DNA of 46,731 bases, taken from positions 1 to 46,731 of the forward strand of contig JAEUVZ010000013.1 of the NCBI GenBank assembly GCA_016786665.1, written 5' to 3'. Position 1 is the first letter of the stretch. The number at the start of each line of letters is the position of its first letter. Below are positions 36,241 through 43,717 of this stretch, piece after piece. The position numbers and the translations under genes are program-made. The notes under the pieces are model-generated. The model did no database searches. It was not told the DNA's origin and was given only the letters and a program-made list of their open reading frames with translations. Origin of the DNA: Flavipsychrobacter sp. (GTDB lineage: Bacteria > Bacteroidota > Bacteroidia > Chitinophagales > Chitinophagaceae).

Positions 36241-37293
36241 TTACTTACTCCGCTCGCTTACCCACTTAGCCACTGCAGGGGCGAGTTCTTTCTGAGACTT
36301 GCTGCCTACGAATACGCCAATGTGTCCGCCGGGGAACGGATATTCTTTGGTGTCTTTAGAACCTATCACTTTCATGATGGCCAGTGTGCTCTCATTAGGG
36401 ATGATCTTATCATCTGTAGCGTATACGTTGAGAAACGGAACGGTCATTTTCTTCAGGTCTATCTTACGGCCGCCCAGTGTCATTTCGCCTTTTATCAACA
36501 GGTTATCGCGGAAAAGGTCTTTGATGTACTTGCGGTACATTTCTCCGGGGATGGCCGGAAGATCGGTCTTCCAGGCTTCCATGCGGAGGAAGTTCAGCAT
36601 CTTGTCTTTGTCTTCGAGGCTGTCGAGCACGCCCATGTACTTAGTTACGTTCATGCTGGGGTTCAGCATACCAAAGGCGCTGTCAATCATTTCTCCGGGA
36701 ATGGTGCCTACGCTATCTACCAGGGTATCTACGTCTATGTGTTTGGTCCACTTGTAGAGCATGTTGGCGTTGGTAGAGAAATCATACGGAGCTACATAAG
36801 TAGTGAGGGTATTCAGCTTTTCGGGATAGAGTGATGCGTATATCATAGAGTACGTGCCGCCCTGGCAGATACCCATTTTGTTGATTTTATCTACACCGTG
36901 TGTTTTACGAACGAAATCGACTGCATCGTTCATGTAACCGTCGATGTAGTCTTCCATGGTTTCGTAGCGGTCGGCCTTTGTGGGGTATCCCCAATCCATA
37001 ATGTAGATATCCAGGCCTTCGCTCAGCAGCTTTTTCATGAGGCTACGGTCTTGCAGGTCGAGCACGTCGTGGCGGTTAAGCATTGCGAACGAAACGAGCA
37101 CGGGTATCTTACAGGTAGCCGGTGTTTCGCGCTGGTAGTGGTATATCTTTACGTGGTCACGCTGCCATACGAGGTCTTTAGGGGTAACAGCCACCTCAAC
37201 AGGGCCAATATTCTCCAGGGTTTCGTAACCTTTAGCCAGCTTCTGGGCTGTAGAAACCATTTCTTCCATTATTCCCGCAGGATTCCAAGTCAT
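36241..37293 (-). CDS. phaC: Class III poly(R)-hydroxyalkanoic acid synthase, PhaC subunit
   Basis: A 350-residue protein, the length of class III PhaC. It polymerises hydroxyacyl-CoA into PHA storage polymer at the granule surface. The lipase-like box GICQGG has a cysteine nucleophile (C143), and the partners are the acid in YATDDKIIP (D295) and H324 in PGGHIGVFVG. Also seen are DWGYPTKADR and YVAPYDFSTN, which are common in this family. The partner subunit PhaE, needed by class III enzymes, is not in this window, so it must lie elsewhere or be absent. The gene has its own promoter box and terminator, so it is monocistronic here. Confidence 0.95.
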   Translation of the reverse strand: MTWNPAGIMEEMVSTAQKLAKGYETLENIGPVEVAVTPKDLVWQRDHVKIYHYQRETPATCKIPVLVSFAMLNRHDVLDLQDRSLMKKLLSEGLDIYIMDWGYPTKADRYETMEDYIDGYMNDAVDFVRKTHGVDKINKMGICQGGTYSMIYASLYPEKLNTLTTYVAPYDFSTNANMLYKWTKHIDVDTLVDSVGTIPGEMIDSAFGMLNPSMNVTKYMGVLDSLEDKDKMLNFLRMEAWKTDLPAIPGEMYRKYIKDLFRDNLLIKGEMTLGGRKIDLKKMTVPFLNVYATDDKIIPNESTLAIMKVIGSKDTKEYPFPGGHIGVFVGSKSQKELAPAVAKWVSERSK

Positions 37294-37310
37294 AAATTCT
37301 AAATTTTGCG

Positions 37311-37318
37311 CAAATGTA
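37311..37318 (-). promoter_or_regulatory. TAnnTTTG promoter box of phaC
   Basis: An exact TACATTTG on the minus strand, 17 bases before the phaC ATG (37291-37293). This leaves a short leader of about 10 bases. Confidence 0.65.
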
Positions 37319-37790
37319 CGGGTTAAATGGGTGAATTTGAAATGTTAGTGGCTGAAATTAACAGTAATGTCATTGGGTGTAAGGTGAGGGTTAGCTCCTA
37401 TTATTTCAAAACTCCATTTTTCCGGCGGGCATTTTTTGAAAAACCAGTATTGGAGGGGGTTTCCAGGGAAATTGGCGGGTTCAAAAGTAAAATCTGCTAC
37501 GTGAAAAGTAAATTCAGCTACCAGCAAAAGTGCATTTTACTACGTGAAAAGTAAATTTTACTACCAGAAAAGTAAATTCAGCTACCAGAAAACTCCATTT
37601 CCCTTTTCTTATCCGCTTATCCGGTACTGTATGAACTGCGGCGAGCCAGCACTTGCCAGGGAGCGATGTACCGATAGCCAAAGATACAACGGGTACGAAT
37701 ACCAAAGGGTACTTTGTGGATAAGATGCAGCGGACGAAAAAAATTACAGGCAGCAAAGCACACTGCCATACTGTTGTCAGTAACGCGCCG
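37319..37790. other. Intergenic stretch with a degenerate minisatellite, no gene seen
   Basis: No convincing gene lies between phaC and the DinB gene. The short frames here (minus strand 37345-37527 and 37514-37756) are formed by the 21-bp repeat described separately and lack a signal peptide, a fold or a ribosome binding site. The rest is AT-rich with no clear hairpin. Confidence 0.55.
37475..37602. repeat. Degenerate ~21-bp minisatellite, about five units
   Basis: Successive imperfect copies of CTACgtGAAAAGTAAATTyA occur at about 37496, 37517, 37540, 37561 and 37581 (units of 20-23 bp; two forms, CTACGTG and CTACCAG). The stretch is bracketed by a direct repeat AAAACTCCATTT at 37408-37419 and 37589-37600. 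Confidence 0.7.
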
Positions 37791-37798
37791 CATCTTTG
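37791..37798 (+). promoter_or_regulatory. Near-consensus promoter box of the DinB gene
   Basis: CATCTTTG differs from TAnnTTTG at one base and lies 22 bases before the ATG at 37821. A TTG about 15 bases further upstream may be part of the -33 element. Confidence 0.45.
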
Positions 37799-37820
37799 TA
37801 TTCTTAAAACATAGAACTAC

Positions 37821-38327
37821 ATGGAACAGACGACTCAAGGTGTACCAGTACCCGTATCTGCTGAACTGCTGCGCACGCATTGGCAAGGACACCGTAACCT
37901 TACACGCAGGGTGATAGAAGCCTTCCCCGCCGACCAGCTTTTTTCGTTCTCGATAGGTGGCATGCGCCCCTTCTCTGACCTGGCACTGGAACTGCTGGAC
38001 ATAGCGGAAGAAGGGATAGTGGGCTTTGTAACTGACCAATGGGTACCCTCGAGCGAGCTGAAGCATATTTCGGGTGTTGGTAAGCCCCAAACGAAGGAAG
38101 AACTGCTGGCCTATTGGGATAAAGTAACCAACGACATTGACGCCCAATGGCCGGCACTAACGGCTGCGCGCTTCGGTGAGACTGCGGTGGTTTTTGGCCA
38201 GTATGAACAGACGGTGTTTGAGGCGCTGCAGTATTTTGTGGATAATGAGAATCACCACAGGGGCCAGGGGTATGTGTATCTCCGGGCGCTGGGTATAGAG
38301 CCGCCGTTCTTCTGGGACAGGCCATAG
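37821..38327 (+). CDS. DinB family protein
   Basis: A 168-residue protein of the DinB/YfiT-like four-helix-bundle family. Visible: the opening segment (ELLRTHWQGHRNLTRRVIEAF), the second helix (FSDLALELLDIAEEGIVGFV), and the C-terminal metal-site segment (QYFVDNENHHRGQGYVYLRALGIEPPFFWDRP), where ENHHRGQ matches the conserved His of the family. The first histidine (HWQGH) could be the second ligand. Family members include thiol S-transferases, but the reaction here is unknown. It is cytoplasmic. A repeat-family copy follows in the downstream spacer. Confidence 0.9.
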   Translation: MEQTTQGVPVPVSAELLRTHWQGHRNLTRRVIEAFPADQLFSFSIGGMRPFSDLALELLDIAEEGIVGFVTDQWVPSSELKHISGVGKPQTKEELLAYWDKVTNDIDAQWPALTAARFGETAVVFGQYEQTVFEALQYFVDNENHHRGQGYVYLRALGIEPPFFWDRP

Positions 38328-38385
38328 TTTTGATGGGTATGCGGTTTGCCGGTGCGTGGCAGTTGGCTATCTGAAGGGGGATGGC

Positions 38386-38432
38386 TGGCGCACGCCCCCT
38401 AGCCCCCTGAACGGGGAAGAGCTAGCGCACTG
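38386..38432. repeat. Solo copy of the 48-bp array repeat family
   Basis: GGCGCACGCCCCCTAGCCCC then CTGAACGGGGAAGAGCTAGCGCAC keeps the array's CCCC(T)xGCCCC core, the GGGGAAG block and the GCTAGCGCAC end, with a few insertions. It lies in the spacer after the DinB gene. Confidence 0.7.
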
Positions 38433-38536
38433 TGATGGCAAAAATCTCCGCCTTCATGTAGCAGTCCTTTTCCCTGGCGGGAAACCGGACAGCGAGATGC
38501 TGCGTATGTATTTGTAAACACCCAAAACAGATACGT

Positions 38537-39085
38537 ATGAAAAAGCTACTTTTTACCCTGCTCTGCGCCCTGCCCTTGCTTACCGGCGCACAAAACGCCC
38601 CTGAAGGATTCTGGGGCCTGGATTACTATATGGGCCAATATACCGTGAAAGAATTGATAAAGGCTCGGACGGGCAAGCTGCCAGAAGAGGGCTCGGGGCC
38701 AACGGTTATCGGCTATAAGAATGTAGTATTTGCGGGACACAAGGCCTCGTTTGTGCAACTGATGTTTCACAGCAACCAGCTGTATGGCGGTGATATAGTG
38801 ATTGCCCCGGAACCTTCTGAATTGCTGCCTACGTATAATGCTATTGTGAGTGGCATAGCTGCCCGCTACAGCGGCCCTACCATAGGGGGTACTTATTCGG
38901 GCGAGGTTGGCAGTTCGGTGCCCATCAGTTCGGTTTGGGCTTTTAGCTCATCGGGTAAAGGCATCCGCAATGGTAAGATCACGGCCACTATAGAAGACAA
39001 TGTAATACGCATCAGCTATCGCGACGGCTCTATTTATGAGCAACTTGTTTCCTCGGCCGATACATACCAGCAATACGATTATTGA
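38537..39085 (+). CDS. Small exported protein of unknown function
   Basis: A 182-residue protein with a signal peptide (MKKLLFTLLCALPLLTGA, then QNAPEGFWGLDY). The mature part is mixed alpha/beta with PEGFWGLDYYMGQYTVKELIKAR, a hydrophobic central segment (NVVFAGHKASFVQLMFHSN), and a strand-rich end (KITATIEDNVIRISYRDG). There is no lipobox cysteine, so it is probably soluble periplasmic or secreted. I cannot assign it to a family. It is flanked by two solo repeat copies and ends before a terminator. Confidence 0.75.
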   Translation: MKKLLFTLLCALPLLTGAQNAPEGFWGLDYYMGQYTVKELIKARTGKLPEEGSGPTVIGYKNVVFAGHKASFVQLMFHSNQLYGGDIVIAPEPSELLPTYNAIVSGIAARYSGPTIGGTYSGEVGSSVPISSVWAFSSSGKGIRNGKITATIEDNVIRISYRDGSIYEQLVSSADTYQQYDY

Positions 39086-39116
39086 ACAGAATATTCCGAG
39101 TATATAGCAAATGAAG

Positions 39117-39147
39117 AAGCCGCCCTTATCGTGGGGCGGTTTTTTTT
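39117..39147 (+). terminator. Intrinsic terminator after the 38537 gene
   Basis: The stem CCGCCC/GGGCGG with a 7-8 base loop is followed by eight T residues. It is 32 bases after the stop of the exported-protein gene. Confidence 0.85.
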
Positions 39148-39186
39148 GAGGGGGTATAGGGATGTGACCGCCAGGCACCAGATGAC

Positions 39187-39235
39187 TGGCGCTCGCCCCC
39201 TGGCCCCCAGAAGGGAGGAAGATCTGGCGCACTCG
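39187..39235. repeat. Solo copy of the 48-bp array repeat family
   Basis: GGCGCTCGCCCCCTGGCCCC, CAGAAGGGAGGAAGATCTGGC and GCACTCGC follow the order of the array unit (CCCCTGGCCCC, then G-rich block, then CTgGCGCACT). It is less well conserved than the copies in the array. Confidence 0.65.
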
Positions 39236-39277
39236 CTATGTTTTCGGGGAGATGATGTGGGTGTATTGGGAATGAAA

Positions 39278-39318
39278 AAGCCGTCCCCCCAAAAAGTAAT
39301 GGAGACGGCTTAAAAAAA
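39278..39318 (-). terminator. Terminator of the lipoprotein gene
   Basis: The stem AAGCCGTC/GACGGCTT (with a long loop) lies downstream of the minus-strand lipoprotein gene. On the minus strand it is followed by TTTTTCATTC. Confidence 0.6.
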
Positions 39319-39388
39319 TTTGTTGCTGCTGTGACACCTGGGGTGCTGCCCGCCCCGCATAACATGAGGGGTGATTTGCGCCGGAGCG

Positions 39389-39649
39389 TTACTTACAGGT
39401 TGTGCGGGTAGTAGAGACGTAGGTTTTACCCTCCTGCACTACGGTATGTGTACCGGTGCCGTCCTTTTCTACTTGGCGTATCTCTGCTTCGGTCATGTCG
39501 CAGTAGGTGTTGCGTGCGGCGGCTCCGCTGGGTGGTAACCAGTTAGTGTTTTTAGCTGTTACTTGTGTGGTACACCTCCAGCAGTTGCGTTTTTTGCAGG
39601 AGCTGAGCGCTATGAGCGCTGCGGCGAAAACAAACAGTGTTTTTCTCAT
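39389..39649 (-). CDS. Small lipoprotein of unknown function
   Basis: An 86-residue protein with a lipoprotein signal peptide: MRKTLFVFAAALIALSSC, with Cys18 following LSS as the expected lipid-attachment residue. The mature part has three further cysteines (KKRNCWRCTTQ, NTYCDMTE, and the terminal TTCK), which could form disulfides or bind a metal. It probably sits in the outer or inner membrane facing the periplasm. I do not recognise a family. It lies between repeats and the tRNA promoter, and its terminator is at 39278-39318. Confidence 0.75.
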   Translation of the reverse strand: MRKTLFVFAAALIALSSCKKRNCWRCTTQVTAKNTNWLPPSGAAARNTYCDMTEAEIRQVEKDGTGTHTVVQEGKTYVSTTRTTCK

Positions 39650-39791
39650 GTTTTAGCGGTTTGCACAAAAATAGTTATCCCACGGAAATTTCAAATAGCA
39701 GGACACGCCTAAGCAAAAGTTAAAATAAACTGCGCCTGGCATGGGTTTGGGGGCGGGATTCAGTTTAAAGAAATATTTTTTTGAGAAGAGT

Positions 39792-39823
39792 TTTGCTTTT
39801 TCATTTCCGCACACCTATCTTTG
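39792..39823 (+). promoter_or_regulatory. Promoter of the tRNA-Gly/tRNA-Leu pair
   Basis: A TTTTG at 39792-39796 and an exact TATCTTTG at 39816-39823 have the spacing expected of the Bacteroidota -33 (TTTG) and -7 (TAnnTTTG) elements. Transcription would start about 20 bases before tRNA-Gly. Confidence 0.7.
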
Positions 39824-39848
39824 CAGTCCCAAAGTTCTTAAAACACAT

Positions 39849-39921
39849 GCGGAAGTAGCTCAGTTGGTAGAGCATCACCTTGCCAAGGTGAGGGTCGCGG
39901 GTTCGAGTCTCGTCTTCCGCT
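39849..39921 (+). tRNA. tRNA-Gly (GCC)
   Basis: 73 bases. Acceptor GCGGAAG/CTTCCGC with discriminator T, an AGCTCAGTTGGTAGAGC D-arm, an anticodon loop TTGCCAA (anticodon GCC) and a GCGGGTTCGAGTCTCGT T-arm are all present. No CCA is encoded. It is the first gene of a two-tRNA transcript with tRNA-Leu 59 bases downstream. Confidence 0.97.
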
Positions 39922-39980
39922 CTAAAGAATTCCAGGCCTGTCGGTTTGGAATTTTTTGTTTCAGCCCGTTTGTGGGTGCC

Positions 39981-40066
39981 GCCCTGGTGGTGAAATTGGT
40001 AGACACGCAGGACTTAAAATCCTGTGGGCAGCAATGCTCGTGCCGGTTCAAGTCCGGCCCGGGGCA
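39981..40066 (+). tRNA. tRNA-Leu (UAA)
   Basis: 86 bases. Acceptor GCCCTGG pairs with CCGGGGC (one G-U pair), discriminator A, a D-loop with GTGAAATTGGTAGACAC, an anticodon loop CTTAAAA (anticodon UAA), a long variable arm (TGGGCAGCAATGCTCG) and T-arm GCCGGTTCAAGTCCGGC. No CCA is encoded. Confidence 0.97.
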
Positions 40067-40069
40067 CGG

Positions 40070-40101
40070 AAAAAAGCCGCTTCGATGGAAGCGGCTTTTT
40101 T
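40070..40101. terminator. Bidirectional terminator after the tRNAs
   Basis: A perfect stem of 14 bp (AAAAAAGCCGCTTC with GAAGCGGCTTTTTT) and a GATG loop lies 3 bases after tRNA-Leu. The opposite arm gives a T-run for the minus-strand gene that stops at 40129. Confidence 0.95.
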
Positions 40102-40128
40102 GTTTACTGGCATTGTTTGGTATTACCG

Positions 40129-42060
40129 TTATTTCATTATCCTCACCACACCCTGTTGCTGTTTGTTATTCAGTTCCAGTAAGTACATGCCCGGGGGCAG
40201 GTCTGCCGTTGAGATACCGTTATTGGCAGGTTCTAATGCCCCTTGCTGAATGACTGCTCCAGTTACGGTCAGCAGCCTGTAGTTTGTGGTTTCCATTAAC
40301 CCTTTCAGATGTAACATCTCCTTTGCGGGATTGGGATAGACAGATATATCCTCAATGCCCGCTATCGTGTTGACACCTACTGTTACCTGGATGGTTTCGC
40401 AGTACTGGCTACTGTCACAAGCATTATAGGCAGTGACACAGACAGTGTAGTTGCCGCCAAAGTTGTAAGTATGGCTGGGATTGGTTTGTGTGGATGTGCT
40501 GCCATCGCCAAAGTACCAACGCAGGCTGTCGTGTTGGCCAGTGCCGCTATAATTAAAGGCTACCGTCCAGTTACTGCCACTATAGTTGAAATCAGAAACA
40601 GGCGGTATGCAACCACAAGGGTAGCCATACTTGGCAATAAAGAAGTCTGTCTCGCCGCCCATCATATAGAGCGTGTCGGCTGTGCCTGCAAAGAGCGTAC
40701 CTGGAAACCTACCGCCAAGTATTATGCCTCCGTCAGAAGAGGTGGCGAGGGCGGTGGGATATTCCGAGGTGCCGCTTCCTGAAGCTAATGAATCATTTTT
40801 TATTATTGCTCCTGTATGAGCATTTATTCTCGTAAGGTACAGGTCTCCGCCGGGATTTAACCCCTGACCCAAATGAGGGCCGTTATATCCATTCCAATTC
40901 AGCATTTCACCAAAAGAACCTGTTACCACTATTTCATCATTACTACGTAAAGTCATCGCATCACCAGTTGTAAAATCCTTTACAGAAGCATTATTAGCCC
41001 ACTTAATGCTACCTAAACTATCAAGCTTTACTACAAATGGAAGTGCGTGAGTTATTGTAGTAAGAGTGTTCACTACATTGTATCCAGCAAAAGTATCGCC
41101 GTGACTGCTTATTCCACTTAAATAAACGTAGCCAGAATCATCAATCGCCGGCTTTGAATAAAAACCCGAGTTACCATTTACTGAACTCTGCTGCGTCCAT
41201 AGGTGCTGTCCCTGACTGCTGAATGCTGCTGCATACATAGAGTTTGGTATATTGTTCCCTCCGATGGTCACGGTAGCAGTAAACGGTATATTCCCACCAA
41301 CATAAATACGTCCATTAGCATGGTCTTTCTTGAATCTAAGGTTCAATAAAGCCATACCGGTAGCGTTCATGTCCATTTGAAAACCTGATTGAAACACACC
41401 TTGAGCATTGTAACGAAGAATGTGGATGCCACTACTCGCAGCAACATAAGCTCCATCTGCATAAGCTCCTGAGGGGAGCAGCGAGAGCATATAAATATTA
41501 CCCGCTCCGTCTACATCCAGTCCTAAGGGCCCGGTGGTAGAATAAGCGCCTGCGCTCACAGTATCAGCTTGGGGCATCCTCAGCCACTGATATACCCCTG
41601 CTGTATCGAATTTGACAAGCATCATCGACTTATTCGTATTAGTGATACTGGTATCGGTATCTATATGGGCGGTATAGTTGTTAATATATATACCCATGTA
41701 GCCTGCAATATATACTCCTCCGATTGTATCTGTAGCAATATGCCTAAATTCATCTCCATTGACACTTGTGCCAAATACCTTAGCCCATCTGTAGCTTCCA
41801 TCGCAACTAAAGCTTGCCAGAACTATATCCTTGCTGCCAAAGCCATTAAGGTAGTTTCCATCAACATTCATACCTGATTGAAATGTTATCCCGAGAAAAT
41901 AGCAATTGCCCCATTTGTCAGTGGCAATATCCAACACTCGCTCAAAATCATTGTTCAGACTCAACGAACCGCTTCCGCCGCTCTTCGCCCACTGCCAGGT
42001 TTGCTGTGCGCCTGAATTAAAAGAAAGAAGGGAAAAGCAGAAAAGCAAAAGTAAACGCAT
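40129..42060 (-). CDS. Secreted repeat/PKD protein with T9SS sorting domain
   Basis: A 643-residue protein. Signal peptide MRLLLLFCFSLLSFNSGA, then QQTWQWAKSGG. Residues 20-480 form SBBP-like blade repeats (IATDKWGNCYFLG, LASFSCDGSYRWAK, FVVKLDSLGSIKW, LYLTRINAHTG). A PKD domain follows at about 487-560 (LRWYFGDGSTSTQTNPSHTY), then a type A T9SS sorting domain at 568-643 (SVYPNPAKEMLHLKG, later PPGMYLLEL). It is a paralogue of the protein cut by the left window edge (same GMNV.GN.LNG.G and F.CDG.YRW order). It is exported to the surface or medium; its ligand is unknown. Confidence 0.93.
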   Translation of the reverse strand: MRLLLLFCFSLLSFNSGAQQTWQWAKSGGSGSLSLNNDFERVLDIATDKWGNCYFLGITFQSGMNVDGNYLNGFGSKDIVLASFSCDGSYRWAKVFGTSVNGDEFRHIATDTIGGVYIAGYMGIYINNYTAHIDTDTSITNTNKSMMLVKFDTAGVYQWLRMPQADTVSAGAYSTTGPLGLDVDGAGNIYMLSLLPSGAYADGAYVAASSGIHILRYNAQGVFQSGFQMDMNATGMALLNLRFKKDHANGRIYVGGNIPFTATVTIGGNNIPNSMYAAAFSSQGQHLWTQQSSVNGNSGFYSKPAIDDSGYVYLSGISSHGDTFAGYNVVNTLTTITHALPFVVKLDSLGSIKWANNASVKDFTTGDAMTLRSNDEIVVTGSFGEMLNWNGYNGPHLGQGLNPGGDLYLTRINAHTGAIIKNDSLASGSGTSEYPTALATSSDGGIILGGRFPGTLFAGTADTLYMMGGETDFFIAKYGYPCGCIPPVSDFNYSGSNWTVAFNYSGTGQHDSLRWYFGDGSTSTQTNPSHTYNFGGNYTVCVTAYNACDSSQYCETIQVTVGVNTIAGIEDISVYPNPAKEMLHLKGLMETTNYRLLTVTGAVIQQGALEPANNGISTADLPPGMYLLELNNKQQQGVVRIMK

Positions 42061-42151
42061 AGTAAATAGTTAAGGAGTTTTTTAAAATTAGTCATTTTCT
42101 TATTTATGTGATACTCCTTATGGGGCTTGCCACATTATCAGGTTACCGCAT

Positions 42152-42159
42152 TACCTTTG
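42152..42159 (+). promoter_or_regulatory. TAnnTTTG promoter box at the start of ccmB
   Basis: An exact TACCTTTG. It lies inside the longest open frame of ccmB (from 42108), which argues that translation starts downstream, most likely at the TTG at 42165 only 5 bases after the box. That would again give an almost leaderless message. Confidence 0.5.
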
Positions 42160-42164
42160 CGGTA

Positions 42165-42821
42165 TTGGCGCAAAGCAACTTCATATCTCTTGTTCGTAAA
42201 GACCTGCTTATAGAGTGGCGGCAGAAGCATACGCTGTTTGGGGTGCTGCTGTATGTGGGGTCTACGGTGTTTGTGGTGTATATGATGAACGGGCAGCCGG
42301 ACGCCAAGGTATGGAATGCATTGTTTTGGCTGACGCAGCTTTTTGTGGCGGTGAACTCGGTGGCAAAGAGTTTTTTGCAGGAGCCGGCCAACCGCTTCCG
42401 CTATTACTATACCCTGGTGAGGCCCGCTACCTTTCTACTGGCCAAGATGGTGTACAGCACGCTGCTGATGGTACTGATGAGCCTGGCCAGCCTGGTGCTG
42501 TTCTCGGTGCTGCTGGGGTGGCCGCTGGTGCAGACCTCGCTGTTTGTGCTTATCAGCATGGTGGGGAGCATCAGCCTTTCGGCGGTATTTACATTTCTTT
42601 CGGCGATAGCCGCGCGTGCGAACCAGAATGCCGCGCTGATGGCCATACTGGGTTTTCCGCTGGTGACTCCCCTGCTGATGATACTCAGCAACCTGGCGGT
42701 GAAGGCCATCGCCCCGGTTTACCAACCGGGCTGGTGGAGCCTGGCGCTGGTGCTGCTGCTGCTGGATGCGCTGGTGATAGTGCTGGGGGTGGTATTGTTC
42801 CCGTTCCTGTGGCAAGAATAG
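42165..42821 (+). CDS. ccmB: Heme exporter protein CcmB
   Basis: About 218 residues if it begins at TTG 42165 (LAQSNFISLVRKDLLIEWRQ); the frame extends back to 42108, but a promoter box lies inside that stretch and CcmB homologues usually begin a few residues before RKDLLIEWRQ. There are six membrane helices. Family signatures are RKDLLIEWRQKH near the start, TQLFVAVNSVAKSF, a FYTLVRPATFLLAKMVY-like segment and FPLVTPLLMI. CcmB is the membrane part of the ABC-type CcmAB complex that, with CcmC and CcmD, delivers heme for cytochrome c. No ccmA is seen; ccmC and ccmD follow after a GldN-like gene. Confidence 0.88.
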   Translation: MAQSNFISLVRKDLLIEWRQKHTLFGVLLYVGSTVFVVYMMNGQPDAKVWNALFWLTQLFVAVNSVAKSFLQEPANRFRYYYTLVRPATFLLAKMVYSTLLMVLMSLASLVLFSVLLGWPLVQTSLFVLISMVGSISLSAVFTFLSAIAARANQNAALMAILGFPLVTPLLMILSNLAVKAIAPVYQPGWWSLALVLLLLDALVIVLGVVLFPFLWQE

Positions 42822-42901
42822 CTTTAAATGCGGGAAAGTGGTATGTGAAGCATTCTTCTTTTCAGCCAGTAATGAGTATATTTATCGTACAAATTTTACT
42901 T

Positions 42902-43576
42902 ATGAACATTCGTCCGCTTATTCGCGCAGCAGCCCTTACTCTGTTTGTTACCGGTTCTTTTAACTCCCAGGCGCAATCGTCCGTTGATAATGATATCCCC
43001 CTTTCCCGCTACGAAATGGAACGGTATCCATACCAACCCGGAGCTTACAGCAGCAAGTGGCCTGTAATAAAAGAAGAAAATATAGCCTGGAAAAAGAGAG
43101 TATGGCGCACTATAACGCTTAATGAGGCGGGTAACGAACTGCTGGCACTTAGCTCGCTGCACCCCTCGCTAGGAGATGTACTTATCAATGGCCTGTACAG
43201 CAATGCCTTTGGCCCACAAGGAGTGTACACTACCGACCGCTTTAACCAACAACTGGACGAAGCAGGCATACAGCGCTTAAAAGCGGGCGGGCTTACCGCA
43301 AGCCAGGTAAACTCCATACAGATAAAAGAAGACTGGATATACCTGAAGGAAGAAAAGAAAATGGTGGTGCGTATAGTAGCTATGGCGCCACAGGTAATGG
43401 AAAACGGTACCGCACAACCTGCTTTCTGGGTGTATTATCCTGATGCACGCCCGTACCTGGCCCAGCAAGCGGTAGCCGCACCGGGCAACAACCCCGCCAA
43501 CCTGGACGAGGTATTTGAAGGGCGCTTTTTCAGCAGTAAAATACTGAAGACCTCAGATGAGCTGAAAACAAAGTAA
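42902..43576 (+). CDS. GldN/PorN-family protein
   Basis: A 224-residue protein with a signal peptide (MNIRPLIRAAALTLFVTGSF, then NSQAQ). ATG 42902 is the clear start; the longer frame from 42215 is a shadow of ccmB in another frame. The body follows GldN, a ring protein of the T9SS that works with GldK and the GldLM motor: EENIAWKKRVWRTI, LINGLYSN, the KMVVRIVAMAPQV region, PAFWVYYPDARPYLAQQ and DEVFEGRFFSSKI are the family's usual order (..WRxI, ..RILGIAP, ..FWVYYPD, ..LFExRFFSS). No gldK, gldL or gldM is next to it; it stands between ccmB and ccmC. Confidence 0.85.
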   Translation: MNIRPLIRAAALTLFVTGSFNSQAQSSVDNDIPLSRYEMERYPYQPGAYSSKWPVIKEENIAWKKRVWRTITLNEAGNELLALSSLHPSLGDVLINGLYSNAFGPQGVYTTDRFNQQLDEAGIQRLKAGGLTASQVNSIQIKEDWIYLKEEKKMVVRIVAMAPQVMENGTAQPAFWVYYPDARPYLAQQAVAAPGNNPANLDEVFEGRFFSSKILKTSDELKTK

Positions 43577-43691
43577 CCACCGGGTGACGAGCGGAAGCTG
43601 ACTGCCGCTACCCGGCGCCTTGTTTTTTAAATATCCCCATATGTGAACTATTGAGAGAGGGCGCAATGGAGCCATTGAAAATTAAATACCC

Positions 43692-43699
43692 TACATTTG
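43692..43699 (+). promoter_or_regulatory. TAnnTTTG promoter box of ccmC
   Basis: An exact TACATTTG, 18 bases before the ATG at 43718. It suggests that ccmC, ccmD and gdh are transcribed separately from ccmB and the gldN-like gene. Confidence 0.6.
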
Positions 43700-43717
43700 C
43701 ACAAATTTCTCAGCTTC

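Noticed and set aside
37345-37756. Two short minus-strand frames in the spacer upstream of phaC
   Set aside because: They are made by the 21-bp minisatellite; they lack ribosome binding sites and recognisable folds.
42215-42901. N-terminal half of a 453-residue plus-strand frame
   Set aside because: It overlaps ccmB in another frame with Gly/Ala-rich low-complexity sequence; the real gene begins at ATG 42902, where the signal peptide starts.
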